64,000 nt of DNA from Notospermus geniculatus (Eukaryota > Nemertea > Pilidiophora > Heteronemertea > Lineidae): contig NMRB01001101.1 in assembly GCA_002633025.1 (NCBI GenBank), positions 112,413 through 176,412 of the forward strand, in the 5' to 3' direction. This document shows, one piece after another, positions 55,901-63,029 of the stretch (the stretch's first letter is position 1; the number at the start of each line of letters is the position of its first letter). A program made the position numbers and the translations under genes. The notes beneath the pieces are model-generated. The model did no database searches, was not told the DNA's origin, and saw only the letters and a list, made by a program, of their open reading frames with translations.

Positions 55901-58900
55901 CTTTGAAACTGGAAATGTGTTGTTCACCAAATGGAGATTGTCCGTATAACAGCCGATTCTGGGATTTTTAAGTAGATGTCCGCGAAATTCACGAACAGAG
56001 AAAATTATGTGGAGTAAAAGCTAAACTTTGTTAATTATAAGCATAATTAGCATATTTTTAAAAAATCTGCGGTTATACCGACATGCACCAGGTATGGCTG
56101 CGTCTTTTCCAACAGAGTTTGCTTCGATGCGACATAGCATGTTGACGGAAAATTGCTCAAGGAATTTTTTTCGGCCTTTCCAACAAAGTCATGTTTCTGG
56201 GCAATCCGGAAATAGGATCCAGTTATTTAGGGTGAAAGTTCACTTAGATGCTTCATACGTAACGTACCATACCAGAAATGTTTTTGTAATCATTGCTATC
56301 AATGAATTATCACGAGTTAAAAGTTGGGCAGTTCGGCGTCACGCAATGGGTATAGATCGACCTTAAGTAAGTGCTGCTATAAAACGATGACCCCCACCAA
56401 CAATAAAACGACGACGCTGCCGATACTATAAAACGAATACCCTACCTACTATAAAACGACGACCCACCTAAATGTACAATAAAACGATCACACTACTCAA
56501 AAACGATGACCACCACCACCACCACCCCCACCACCACCTACTACTACAAAACGATGACGTAACTATAAACTATGACCCCTGTCTACTATAAAATGTCGTG
56601 ACGCTGCTGTAAAACGCTGACCCTAGCCTAGTAAAATGGTAAGTAAGTGGGTCATCGTTTTATAGAAGTCTTTGATCTTTGGTCTTCGGTTTATAGTCAC
56701 CTGTGAGATATCCCGTCCACTATTGGAATTACATTGGTCTTCTTTTCTCATTCATGTTTCAGTGTATGCCCGGTGGCTGTCTAATTGAGTTATGCCTTCA
56801 ACTTGCCATTGTGATGGTTGGGAAACAATTCTTCCAGAACCTACATGAGATTTTCGGGCCGTAAGTTGTGATTGTTGCCTCTTCATTCTAGGCCGATTCA
56901 CACCTGCTGCACATCTGGAAGTTGTCCCTGGTATTCTGTAGTATGTAGCCAAATGAATGGAATTAGTTTACACTGCAGAATTTACTTTTTATGGCCGTGT
57001 GGACTGCACAACCTCCTTTCCCTCTTTGCACATGTCATGATATGGTCGCAGTTCGGGCTAAACAATATAAAAGTGATAAATCCGTCATGCATCCATGTCA
57101 TCTTGCACCAACTCAGAAACTCCGATAGCACTAACAATGCCTAACAGAGAGGTGTTCAATGCCTTTTACCATTACAGAATTTCTCTGTTAGGCCCTGTTA
57201 GTGCTTTCGGAGTTTCGTGGCGGTCGGCACTGGATGTTGTATAAAGATGTAACACTTTTCATTAATGAAAGTATTTGCTGAACAACACCCCATTAATTAG
57301 GGCCTATTCCTTTACATGTACAATTTTTTAATAAACTTGATGAAGAAGTATGTAAAAAGTAAAAAAGTGTGTTTATGTGCCATTAAAGTCCTATTACCCA
57401 TGCATAAAAAGTGTTACATCCTTATTGGACTCGGAGTTCTTCACGCGAGATCTTCTTTTAGCCGCATTCCCACTAAAACCGGCGGGTGCGTTTTGTGGTG
57501 CGGTTTCAATGAAGCATCCACACAGAAATCATGCGAAATATGTTTTCTCCGGGACGGTTGCTATGCTCGTGAAAACGCGTCTGTGAAGATGGACTTCGTC
57601 AATCCTTCTGTTTCAGAAAAATCAAGAAACGGTTTAGAAAATGGCGGTCGAAGGACACCAAGGAACATAAAACCAATATGCGGCCATGGGAAAAGGACTT
57701 CTTTCTCGGGGATTTGGGGCCAAGGGGAATATTTTATGAATATCTAGAAATGTGTGAGTATGAGAGAATCGTCGACCCATTTGTAATATTGCCACCATTT
57801 TTTTGGTAAGGCCTGGATTTAGATAATGTACAGGCATTGACAGATGTTTAATTATCTACACCTGATATCTTGAATATTTCAAATACTACTGCACCAATTT
57901 TGACAAGGTAAAAATTGTTGCATATGAAAGGAAAACTTGTTGGTCACATGTCTGCATCAAAATTTTGGAAATGTGAAAATATCAAAATTATGTAATAGCT
58001 CATCAGAAAAAACCTTGAAAATCAAAATTTTTATTTCCTAATTTTATTTTCATTTTGATAGTAGTTCGGATAGGATGGAACTTTCTGAGGTTTTTGGTCC
58101 TTGTTTCATCAAAATCTGTCGAGTGGTTGCTGAGATATTTGAGATTATCAAATTTTTGTTAATTTGAGATTTTCTTGACTTTTACAACATTTTGATGTCA
58201 GTCGATAGAACTGCCCTTAAATCATAAAATTGTAAAATTTTGGATGATTCGCATAAACTGGTTAGAAATTACACATATTTTTCAAAATATCAACATTTTG
58301 ATATTTCAATATTTCTACCCAATTAACGCCAAAAAGTTTCAAAATAAGGTAAACCTATAATCTGAGGTTAGCTTTATCTAATGGTATCAAAATTTCTTGG
58401 GAAAACGTGAAAATTTCAAATTTCTGGTAATACCTTGTATGTGCAAACAAACAAAAATTACAGGAGGAGGGGAAAAATAAACATGACACAATCATGGCAC
58501 ATGACACATCATACTGTGCATGACATACGCGTTTTGAATCATCCTTGTATGGTTTTACTGTCAATTTCATAGGCCTAGGCCTATTGTCTGTCTTTTGTAA
58601 AATCTGAGTGATTACATTTCTTCCCTTATCTCCTGGAGCTATTTTGGTTCATTCTGGTTCATATCTTGTGCGCCTTAATATCTGATTTGATGTAATGGGT
58701 CACAAATTACCATCTTTCGATTTACATCTCTTCCATCTGCTTATAGCTTCGTCTTGGTTTAATTGCAGTAATCCAGTTCGGGTTTCTCACTATCTTTGTG
58801 GCCGCATTTCCACTGGCACCACTATTTGCCCTCATCAACAATATCATTGAGATTCGTGGGGATGCACAAAAATTCGTCAAACAATTCAAGCGGCCCGTGA

Positions 58901-61747
58901 ATGTCAAGCAACAAGACATTGGTATTTGGTACGATGTGCTATTTGCCATATCAAGAATCGCTGTCGTTACAAATGTAAGTAAAATTCAGGGTCTCTTCAT
59001 TCACATATCCTCATAGCATTCGTCTTGACTACCAAAGGGGCAAGTCCACGGTCTCGGACGTGACATTCTTTCACTTATTTCACTCTAAAAAGTCCGGACG
59101 CAAAAGAACGCGAAATTTCCTTTGTCCTTATACGTAAAGTTGTTGTGTGGGGGATTTTGGCTAATGTTGCAATGTACTTACCCTCCAAACATTCATCTAT
59201 AGAATAGGTCATCTTTGTTGTTTGGAAATATTTAGGCCCCTTTTTAAGGGTTTCAAAAAATGTGAACACTGTTTTAGAACGTGACACGCCAGTTCAGCAC
59301 GCAAATTTTGTCCCAGGTTTGAGAACACAACACCAAACAGAACACCATTTAGGTGTTCTGTGCAGAATCATAAATTTTATGATTCGGCACAAAAAACTTG
59401 TTTTTCTTTCAGGCACTCATAATAGGATTTACTTCGGACTTCATTCCAAGAGTCGTCTACATTGTAGCGTACAGCCCTACGAATAACCTCGAGGGATACC
59501 TAAATCACTCGCTCTCCATTTTCAACACATCTGATATGGAACCAGGAGTAGCACCCATCAATTCACAATATAACATAACAACATGCAGGTAGGCCATTCT
59601 TGTGGGATCGTTAGATGTTACAATCGAAATCAAAGTTCCAGTCTGAAATTTGGCTTGGCTTGATTGGGGGTTTAATTTGCAGACCTGGGGGAGGGAGCCA
59701 GTTGGTAAAGGACTCTGCCAGAGTCACAGACCGAATGGTGGTCGCACCTGCGAGCACACCGAAATGTGTAGTGTACACAAAACCAGCCATGGGCGCAGCC
59801 ATCTTTGATGCAATACGTCATTATGTCCATAAGTAGCCAGGACTCTGTATAAGAATGCGAAAAAATTGCCAAATATTTCCTGAAATCTCTCGTAGTGCTC
59901 GTGGTAGTGTTAAGGACATCCAGACCTGCCACAAATGGCGTTGTCTTCGAAGGGATAAAACAATCATTTTTCTATCAGGCCCACAAACGTTGTTTGATAA
60001 AGAAGCTTTTAAACCAGCCGACATGATACATTCTTAGCGGCCTGGTCCCAATAAGGAGGTTTTTATTTCAATCAGGCATTACTTCTATAGTATCCGCGCG
60101 ACAGCAACTTCAACTTTATTGTGAGCATAGCTATACTTAGTAACTATGCAATGATGCCATTGATGCATTATCGGGGCCAATAATGCCTATGGCTTCGGCC
60201 CCATTCTAATAATACTGTAAATAGTATTTCTAAATAAATCTAACAATAATAACTTCATGCACACATTTCCACCATGCATTTGGCGAAGTTACACGCGTCC
60301 AAGTCTTAAACACCCTTTTTGAATACGGCCCTATGTCTTTTTTACCTCGAGTGACGTCACCATTTCACCTGTTGTATTTATTCTTTCAGGTATAAGGCAT
60401 ATAGGTATCCACCGTCGGCTGGTGAGAACAAATATAGTTATACTGAACAGTATTGGCATATTCTTGCAGCAAGAATATTGTTTATCTGTGTCTTTGAGGT
60501 AAGTAATACGAACTTGCAATTCGACTGGGCCTTGGCTGTAGGAAGTCTTGGCGCATTTTTGAGATGAAGACACAGGCCCGTATTCTAGGAGCATCCTTAA
60601 CTTTAAGGTCCACTTTAACCTTTTGTATTCTGCCCTGGAAACAATAGCTAAAGGTAAACGTTAGAGTTAAGGAAGCTTCTAGAATACGGCCCATTATTTG
60701 CCAGTGAACAGCCTAGTTTCAGACTGCGATTCATGTCCTGCATATATGCAGAACTGAAGGATAGTGTACAAGTTCTGATGGAGATTAAGAAAAAATCTGG
60801 TCGAAAATGAGCGAAACTTGATACATCGTGTCATTTAGCCAATTGGAATATACATACAGTAGAACCTCAGAAAATGGACCACCTGCGGGACTGGAGCAAG
60901 TGGTCCACATAGGTGACGTGATCCCGTTATCGAAATTGTGAGACCAAATGTGAAATATACATGACAGTGTGTTCCTGCTAAAAATTAACACTGAATTATC
61001 TCATCTTCTCACATGCCATGAAATAAGATTAAAGGGCAGGTGTTAAGCCGCCCATACACGGCGCAATATTATTGCACAATATGGGGCCCAAATGGGTGGT
61101 CGTGTGCTTTTCGTATGATGGGTAGAAGAAAGATTGGCAATAATATTGCCCATTGTGATCCTCATATTGTGCAATAATATTGATCGTGTATGGGCCGCTT
61201 TAGGTGGTGTTACAACTAGTAGGTCTAAACATGGTCATTCCAGTTTTCTTTGAGTTCACGGTCACTGGTCCACTTAGGTGATGAATTTTGGTCTTTGGGA
61301 CCGCCAATTTGAGTGGTCCCGGCGATCCGGATACCGAGGTGGTCCAGTGTTTCCGAGGTCATGTTAATAATAATAAAATGATCGGAACTAGACTAAAGTG
61401 GTCCACTGAGGGGAGGTGGTGGTCCCGTTACCGAGGTGGTCCCAACCGAGGTTCCACAATTTTTTTCTTTCCAGAATTTTGTTGTGATTTTAACCAGTAT
61501 TATTGCCTGGCTTATCCCTGACGTGCCACACAAGTTGAAGCTACTGATCAGAAGGGAAAATTACATTACCAACGAGATTATTCTAAAAACGGAGTTGGAG
61601 CGGTTTCGAGGAGATATTCAGATTGACGACAACAGCAAAAGTTATCCGCTTAGTGACAGCGAACTGCGAATAATACACCGTGCCTCTCTGATGAGGAGCA
61701 TGTCAACGCCTGACCCCTCAAGTGTACAATCAGAGACGAGTGTATAA
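43786..61747 (+). CDS. Anoctamin (TMEM16 family) membrane protein, 19 exons, whole gene span
   Basis: Joining exons 43786-43977, 44520-44615, 45674-45828, 46871-46989, 50834-50889, 51066-51169, 51307-51441, 52056-52213, 52722-52879, 53243-53320, 54017-54181, 54585-54733, 55218-55272, 56763-56860, 57617-57753, 58769-58974, 59413-59588, 60390-60498 and 61475-61747 gives 2619 nt, 872 residues plus stop, with every junction in phase and GT-AG. Anoctamins are dimeric ten-helix calcium-activated chloride channels and/or lipid scramblases. Present in order are the N-terminal dimerisation domain (about 1-240), TM1 in [18 protein letters not shown], a cysteine-rich first loop, and the TM6-TM8 pore-lining part. 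Residues aligning with the mouse TMEM16A calcium site are E569 (TM6), E614 and E617 (EYLE), E646 and D650 (NNIIEIRGD); the Asn of TM6 is Gln565. Length is normal for the family. The paralogue (ANO1-10 class) is not decided. The most 5' coding exon rests on its fit alone. Confidence 0.93.
44395..44490 (+). repeat. GGTGTAACG-family fragment in anoctamin intron 1
   Basis: TCAGTGCCTCCCCTTTTGTC and GGCGGCATTGGCAAACGG match 35897-35970. Confidence 0.5.
44520..44615 (+). CDS. Anoctamin exon 2 (residues 65-96)
   Basis: Encodes [20 protein letters not shown] and KIRLPMKE, the F-x-KIHAPW-x-x-L-x-x-YAE-x-M signature of the dimerisation domain. The acceptor is TTTCAG and the donor GTAGGG, phase 0 on both sides. 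Confidence 0.9.
44616..45199. other. Anoctamin intron 2, with an unexplained ORF
   Basis: An ORF at 44687-44926 (begins [20 protein letters not shown], cysteine-containing) is more protein-like than chance ORFs nearby and follows an ACAG acceptor-like site, but it fits no anoctamin segment and no family I know. It could be an alternative exon or transposon relic. Confidence 0.3.
45200..45621. mobile_element. Foldback MITE in intron 2, TTGAGACAACAAGCGTCA ends
   Basis: The left arm TTGAGACAACAAGCGTCAGC, with GGCAACTACCCCATAACTTG, faces its inverse ending at 45621 (GACGCTTGTTTTCTCAA). Arms about 50 bp; ends 53 bp before exon 3. Confidence 0.8.
45674..45828 (+). CDS. Anoctamin exon 3 (residues 97-148)
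   Basis: Encodes [20 protein letters not shown] to [14 protein letters not shown]. The F-x-x-x-YSKDKxxLF part precedes the TRSRIV motif in anoctamins. Ends phase 2 at TTgtaagt, which yields Leu with the first base of exon 4. Confidence 0.85.
45936..46404. mobile_element. TTTTAGCTCAGCTG-family repeat in intron 3
   Basis: Opens AACAAGAGGCCCAAGGGCCT with CAGCTGAC, has two similar units with AGGTCAAGGAAGTAG and TTTGATACCAAACATG text, an (AC)n run (46328-46350), and closes GCTCAGCTGAAAGCTGAGCT. A short inverse fragment (CAGGCCCATGGGCCTCTTGT) lies at about 50987 in intron 5. One undetermined base at 46227. Confidence 0.65.
46405..46870. other. Rest of intron 3
   Basis: A solo MITE end CCGGTGTAATAGAATATAAT lies at 46449. 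(ATCAAT)n-like sequence at 46797-46818. Otherwise no structure is recognised. Confidence 0.4.
46871..46989 (+). CDS. Anoctamin exon 4 (residues 148-188)
   Basis: Encodes [19 protein letters not shown], the FF-x-x-ATRSRIV-x-x-IL-x-R motif. Of two possible donors the one at 46990 (GTAATT, phase 1) is chosen because it restores SFGIRKLL with exon 5. Confidence 0.9.
47760..47937. mobile_element. MITE of the GGTGTAACG family, complete copy in intron 4
   Basis: CCGGTGTAACGTTTTTCAGT(G) and its exact inverse bound a 178-bp element with no ORF. GGAC stands next to both ends. Confidence 0.85.
48551..48790 (+). repeat. GGTGAGCTAA-family fragment in intron 4
   Basis: TTTTTAGCTCACCTGGTGTG, GGGCACGTTTCGTAACCGTT and CAGGTCATATGACCT are the 5' blocks of the family. 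A related end (GGTGAGCATATGGCCCCCGG) occurs at 49286, so 48551-49315 may be one eroded copy. Confidence 0.6.
49352..49717 (-). other. Antisense ORF in anoctamin intron 4, unrecognised
   Basis: An open frame of about 120 codons on the minus strand, without an ATG start (opened by TAG about 49716), with ordinary amino-acid composition, e.g. [20 protein letters not shown] and [20 protein letters not shown]. An overlapping ORF of similar size lies on the other strand. Family unknown. Confidence 0.3.
49907..50465. mobile_element. Foldback element in intron 4, arms of about 105 bp
   Basis: CCCAGTCGTTGTGTCGCTCC, GGCCGCCG, ACTCCACAAACGACTGGGAA and AGCAAGATGCAAAATCAGC face their inverse at 50360-50465. 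The interior (about 50020-50340) has no recognised coding sequence. Confidence 0.85.
50548..50640 (+). repeat. Solo end of the GCTGAAAGGG foldback family
   Basis: GCTGAAGGGTTATTGTCGTC, then CTGGGTATAGACAAAGTATACC, is an eroded left end of the element at 1-377 and 7650-8021. The other end is not found. Confidence 0.65.
50834..50889 (+). CDS. Anoctamin exon 5 (residues 188-206)
   Basis: A 56-nt micro-exon: [19 protein letters not shown], a strongly conserved anoctamin segment. It follows a 3.8-kb intron full of repeats. Confidence 0.93.
51066..51169 (+). CDS. Anoctamin exon 6 (residues 207-241)
   Basis: Encodes [20 protein letters not shown] then PLDYI, matching RxLLYxxWAxxGxxxKxQPLxxIR before TM1. 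Donor GTGAGG, phase 2. Confidence 0.93.
51307..51441 (+). CDS. Anoctamin exon 7 (residues 241-286), TM1
   Basis: Encodes [19 protein letters not shown] and the hydrophobic [17 protein letters not shown], the family's first membrane helix. Confidence 0.95.
51537..51780 (+). repeat. GGTGAGCTAA-family fragment in intron 7
   Basis: CCGTCGTTGTCGTGATCGTC, GTACGTTTTGTAACCGCTAG and AGTGCAATAACTCCTGAACT are internal blocks of the family. Confidence 0.5.
51798..51995. mobile_element. Small foldback in intron 7
   Basis: ACAAGTCGGATTTTCGGCTG, TCGTGCAAGTCGGA face TCGACTTGCACAAGACGGAT, TTCTTCTAAGTCGGATG. Ends about 60 bp before exon 8. Confidence 0.6.
52056..52213 (+). CDS. Anoctamin exon 8 (residues 286-339), cysteine-rich loop and TM2
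   Basis: Encodes [20 protein letters not shown] with further Cys (SEAC), the disulfide-bonded first extracellular loop, then [19 protein letters not shown], the start of TM2. Confidence 0.95.
52722..52879 (+). CDS. Anoctamin exon 9 (residues 339-391), end of TM2 and cytosolic loop
   Basis: Encodes [20 protein letters not shown] and the loop to [11 protein letters not shown]-x-WKR-x-xAxxxxxW is a family hallmark. Confidence 0.95.
53243..53320 (+). CDS. Anoctamin exon 10 (residues 392-417)
   Basis: Encodes [20 protein letters not shown] and SIMIFL, entering TM3. Phase 0 at both ends. Confidence 0.93.
53534..53624. mobile_element. Small foldback in intron 10, same family as 378-464
   Basis: AAAATCTTGCTAGTTTAGTT faces AACTAAGCCTAGCAAGGTTT. 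The middle CTAGTTGTGTCCATTGGTCT matches 391-410. Confidence 0.75.
53764..53939. mobile_element. MITE with GATGTAACACTTTT ends, copy 1 (intron 10)
   Basis: GATGTAACACTTTT and AAAAGTGTTACATC are inverted. The interior (CCCATTAATTA, GTTCCTTTA) is shared with the copy at 57246-57420, and the flanking text TTGGA(T/C)TCGGAGTTC is also shared, so a larger repeat is involved. Confidence 0.75.
54017..54181 (+). CDS. Anoctamin exon 11 (residues 418-472), TM3-TM4
   Basis: Encodes [17 protein letters not shown] and [17 protein letters not shown] with an extracellular NAS glycosylation site between. Phase 0. Confidence 0.93.
54585..54733 (+). CDS. Anoctamin exon 12 (residues 473-522), TM5
   Basis: Encodes [20 protein letters not shown] and [20 protein letters not shown], matching LTxxExxRTxxEYxxSxxxKxxxFQFVNxYxSLFYIAFxKGR. 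Confidence 0.95.
54745..54930 (+). repeat. Dispersed repeat fragment in intron 12
   Basis: CATGAAACTTGGTACATGTA and CTATTTTTAAGGTCGCGGAG resemble internal text of the GGTGAGCTAA-type families. Weak. Confidence 0.35.
55218..55272 (+). CDS. Anoctamin exon 13 (residues 522-540)
   Basis: A 55-nt micro-exon: [19 protein letters not shown], the G-x-P-x-x-Y-x-R-x-F segment before TM6. Confidence 0.92.
55480..56660 (+). repeat. ACTATAAAACGATGACCC minisatellite in intron 13, interrupted
   Basis: Degenerate units of 13-30 bp around TATAAAACGATGACC run from about 55480 to 55580 and resume from about 56370 to 56640. The break is the TTAA-flanked insertion at 55591-56362. Confidence 0.8.
55591..56362. 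mobile_element. TTAA-flanked element inserted in the minisatellite
   Basis: TTAA stands on both sides (55587-55590 and 56363-56366). The ends are GGTCGATCTATA and TATAGATCGACC, with weaker inverse continuation (CATTGGG / CAATGGG). 772 bp, no ORF. TTAA duplication is the piggyBac habit, but these ends are not the canonical CCCT type, so the superfamily is a guess. Confidence 0.7.
56763..56860 (+). CDS. Anoctamin exon 14 (residues 541-573), TM6
   Basis: Encodes [20 protein letters not shown] then [13 protein letters not shown]569 aligns with the TM6 calcium-site Glu; the Asn four residues earlier in TMEM16A is Gln565 here. Confidence 0.95.
57116..57216. mobile_element. Small foldback in intron 14
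   Basis: GAAACTCCGATAGCACTAAC, AATGCCTAACAGAG face CTCTGTTAGGCCCTGTTAGT, GCTTTCGGAGTTTC. Confidence 0.8.
57246..57420. mobile_element. MITE with GATGTAACACTTTT ends, copy 2 (intron 14)
   Basis: Same ends and interior as 53764-53939, in the same orientation. Confidence 0.75.
57617..57753 (+). CDS. Anoctamin exon 15 (residues 573-619)
   Basis: Encodes a basic cytosolic loop ([13 protein letters not shown]), [20 protein letters not shown] and EM. E614 and E617 of EYLE correspond to two calcium ligands. Confidence 0.95.
57754..58768. other. Anoctamin intron 15, AT-rich, nothing recognised
   Basis: Long AT-rich text with recurring TCAAAATTTT/AAAATATCAA phrases, no repeat ends, no ORF of interest. 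Confidence 0.45.
58769..58974 (+). CDS. Anoctamin exon 16 (residues 619-687), TM7-TM8
   Basis: Encodes [36 protein letters not shown] and [21 protein letters not shown]646 and D650 complete the acidic calcium site. The acceptor at AATTGCAG is chosen over an upstream TTATAG because it restores Leu-Ile-Gln-Phe-Gly. Confidence 0.95.
58975..59412. other. Anoctamin intron 16, one small hairpin
   Basis: AATCATAAATTTTATGATT (about 59367-59385) is a small palindrome, and AGAACACCATTTAGGTGTTC just before it another. Nothing else. Confidence 0.45.
59413..59588 (+). CDS. Anoctamin exon 17 (residues 688-746), TM9
   Basis: Encodes [20 protein letters not shown] and an extracellular loop with several N-glycosylation sequons (NHS, NTS, NIT). 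FTSDFIPR is diagnostic. Confidence 0.95.
59589..60389. other. Anoctamin intron 17, no element recognised
   Basis: GATGCCATTGATGCATTATC and ATTATCGGGGCCAATAATGC give weak local symmetry at about 60153-60185. The text GTTACACGCGTCCAAGTCTT, AAACACCC at 60290 resembles 22410-22435. Confidence 0.4.
60390..60498 (+). CDS. Anoctamin exon 18 (residues 746-782)
   Basis: Encodes [20 protein letters not shown] and [17 protein letters not shown], matching CxYRxYRxPP...YxxxYWxxLAARLAFxxVFE, entering TM10. Confidence 0.95.
60575..60692. mobile_element. Small foldback in intron 18, GGCCCGTATTCTAG ends
   Basis: GGCCCGTATTCTAGGAGCAT, CCTTAACT face AGTTAAGGAAGCTTCTAGAA, TACGGCCC. Confidence 0.8.
60857..61458. 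mobile_element. pogo-like non-autonomous element in intron 18
   Basis: The left end CAGTAGAACCTC, preceded by TA, has the form of many pogo/Tigger terminal repeats. The right end GAGGTTCCAC at 61449-61458 is its eroded inverse. GTGGTCC/GGACCAC units (an imperfect minisatellite) fill both halves. A second MITE (61043-61202) is nested inside. No transposase ORF. Confidence 0.65.
61043..61202. mobile_element. MITE nested in the pogo-like element
   Basis: TTAAGCCGCCCATACACGGC, AATATTATTGCACAATATG face CATATTGTGCAATAATATTG, CGTGTATGGGCCGCTTTA. Arms about 45 bp. Confidence 0.85.
61475..61747 (+). CDS. Anoctamin exon 19 (residues 783-872), TM10 and C-terminus
   Basis: Encodes [20 protein letters not shown], a charged cytosolic tail ([19 protein letters not shown]) and a Ser-rich end, stop TAA at 61745. 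The acceptor TTTTCTTTCCAG lies about 16 bp downstream of the end of a mobile element. Confidence 0.95.
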   Translation, partial: NFVVILTSIIAWLIPDVPHKLKLLIRRENYITNEIILKTELERFRGDIQIDDNSKSYPLSDSELRIIHRASLMRSMSTPDPSSVQSETSV

Positions 61748-61830
61748 TCTTAAGGGTAAGAATCCATTCACGCGATTTTCGAGCGGTGCGATGCCGCATC
61801 CTTTTTTGTCCTTTGCGGAAACAAACAATA

Positions 61831-61958
61831 GGGAGTTTTCGGAAAGCTCCCGAAACGCCAACGCGAACGTCTATCCTTTTGTTCGGTGCTCTCGTCTTGG
61901 CATCGAACAATGGGTTTGGCGTTCGCGTTGGCGTTTCGCGGGCTTTGCGAAAACTCCC
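61831..61958. mobile_element. GGGAGTTTTCG foldback, copy 2, in the anoctamin 3' flank
   Basis: TA lies directly before and after (61829-61830 and 61959-61960), as for Tc1/mariner-type insertions. Arms of about 38 bp: GGGAGTTTTCGGAAAGCTCC, CGAAACGCCAACGCGAACG. It lies 83 bp after the stop codon and may be part of the 3' UTR. Confidence 0.85.
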
Positions 61959-63029
61959 TAATGGTTGCNGTGATGTCATCCAAAATGACCCAATGGAACT
62001 GTGCACTGACAGCAGAAAATGCACACTTCACATGAATCACCTCAGGTTGGAATGTTGTTGGGGTAAAGTAATTCAGCTTGTATTAGCAAGCATTACAGCA
62101 TGGCATAATGGTACATTCAATGATCTGAAACCAAGGGACATGACATCACACTATGCAACCAACAGTAGAATGGTTGGACAAATGACCCTCATGTCATGCG
62201 TCCTAACAACATTCCAATTGAAGGTAATTCATGTGAAATGTACGCTCCTGTGTATAGTTTGATTGAGTCATTGTGGGTGAATCAGTGGTTCCCAGGCCTG
62301 TGGTCAGTTTTCATATTGGTTTGAATGGCTTTTGGAAAAGCTTGCTCAACTTGCAGAGGAAAGGCATTTGAACCAAAAATCGAAAATACGTTTTTTGCAG
62401 AAAACAATTAAAATCATCAACTCATATCACACAACCTTGTTAGCATTTTACGTGACATAGGCCTATGTGAAATTCTGAGGTGAAATAATGACTATTTCTC
62501 GTCTTTCTAGGCCTCTGAAATCAGGCATTGTCTCCCTAATTAGGAAAGAGTAATGCATTTGTTTTTGTGCCATCATAGTTGTTAATCATTCAGTACAAAG
62601 CATCATCTGTGCAAGTTTCAAGCAAATCTAAACTGTAGTTTCAGAGTTATGCCGAACTTGTAACAACCCTTCATTTCTGCCCAGCCCCTTTGAACTTTAG
62701 CGGTCATAATCGCCTGGCCAACGGGTGATTCTGAAAGTAATACTTACCTAGGCCTACCCATTGGAACAACTTTAACGTCCAATGCCATCAAAAGTTATAT
62801 TAGAGGTTTTGGCCGGCTGACTATAAATTGTACTTAACTTTTGATTAATCCAGTTGTCGACTTGCGTTTTAATTAGGACTATGTTTCGAACTGTTGTGTT
62901 ATGGACGTTCTGGAGGAGACAAATGCATACGTAACCATTCCGTAAAATAGGCCTACGTATGACTACCGCTTTCGTAAACTGGCGTATCTTAGAAGCCTTT
63001 GTGAATAAGCCCCCTGGTCTTCGCTTCCC
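61959..63029. other. Interval between the anoctamin and the second GPCR gene (converging 3' ends)
   Basis: Both genes end toward this interval. ATTAAA at about 62408 is a possible but unproven polyadenylation signal for the + strand. One undetermined base at 61970. No repeat is recognised apart from TAGGCCTA motifs. Confidence 0.4.
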
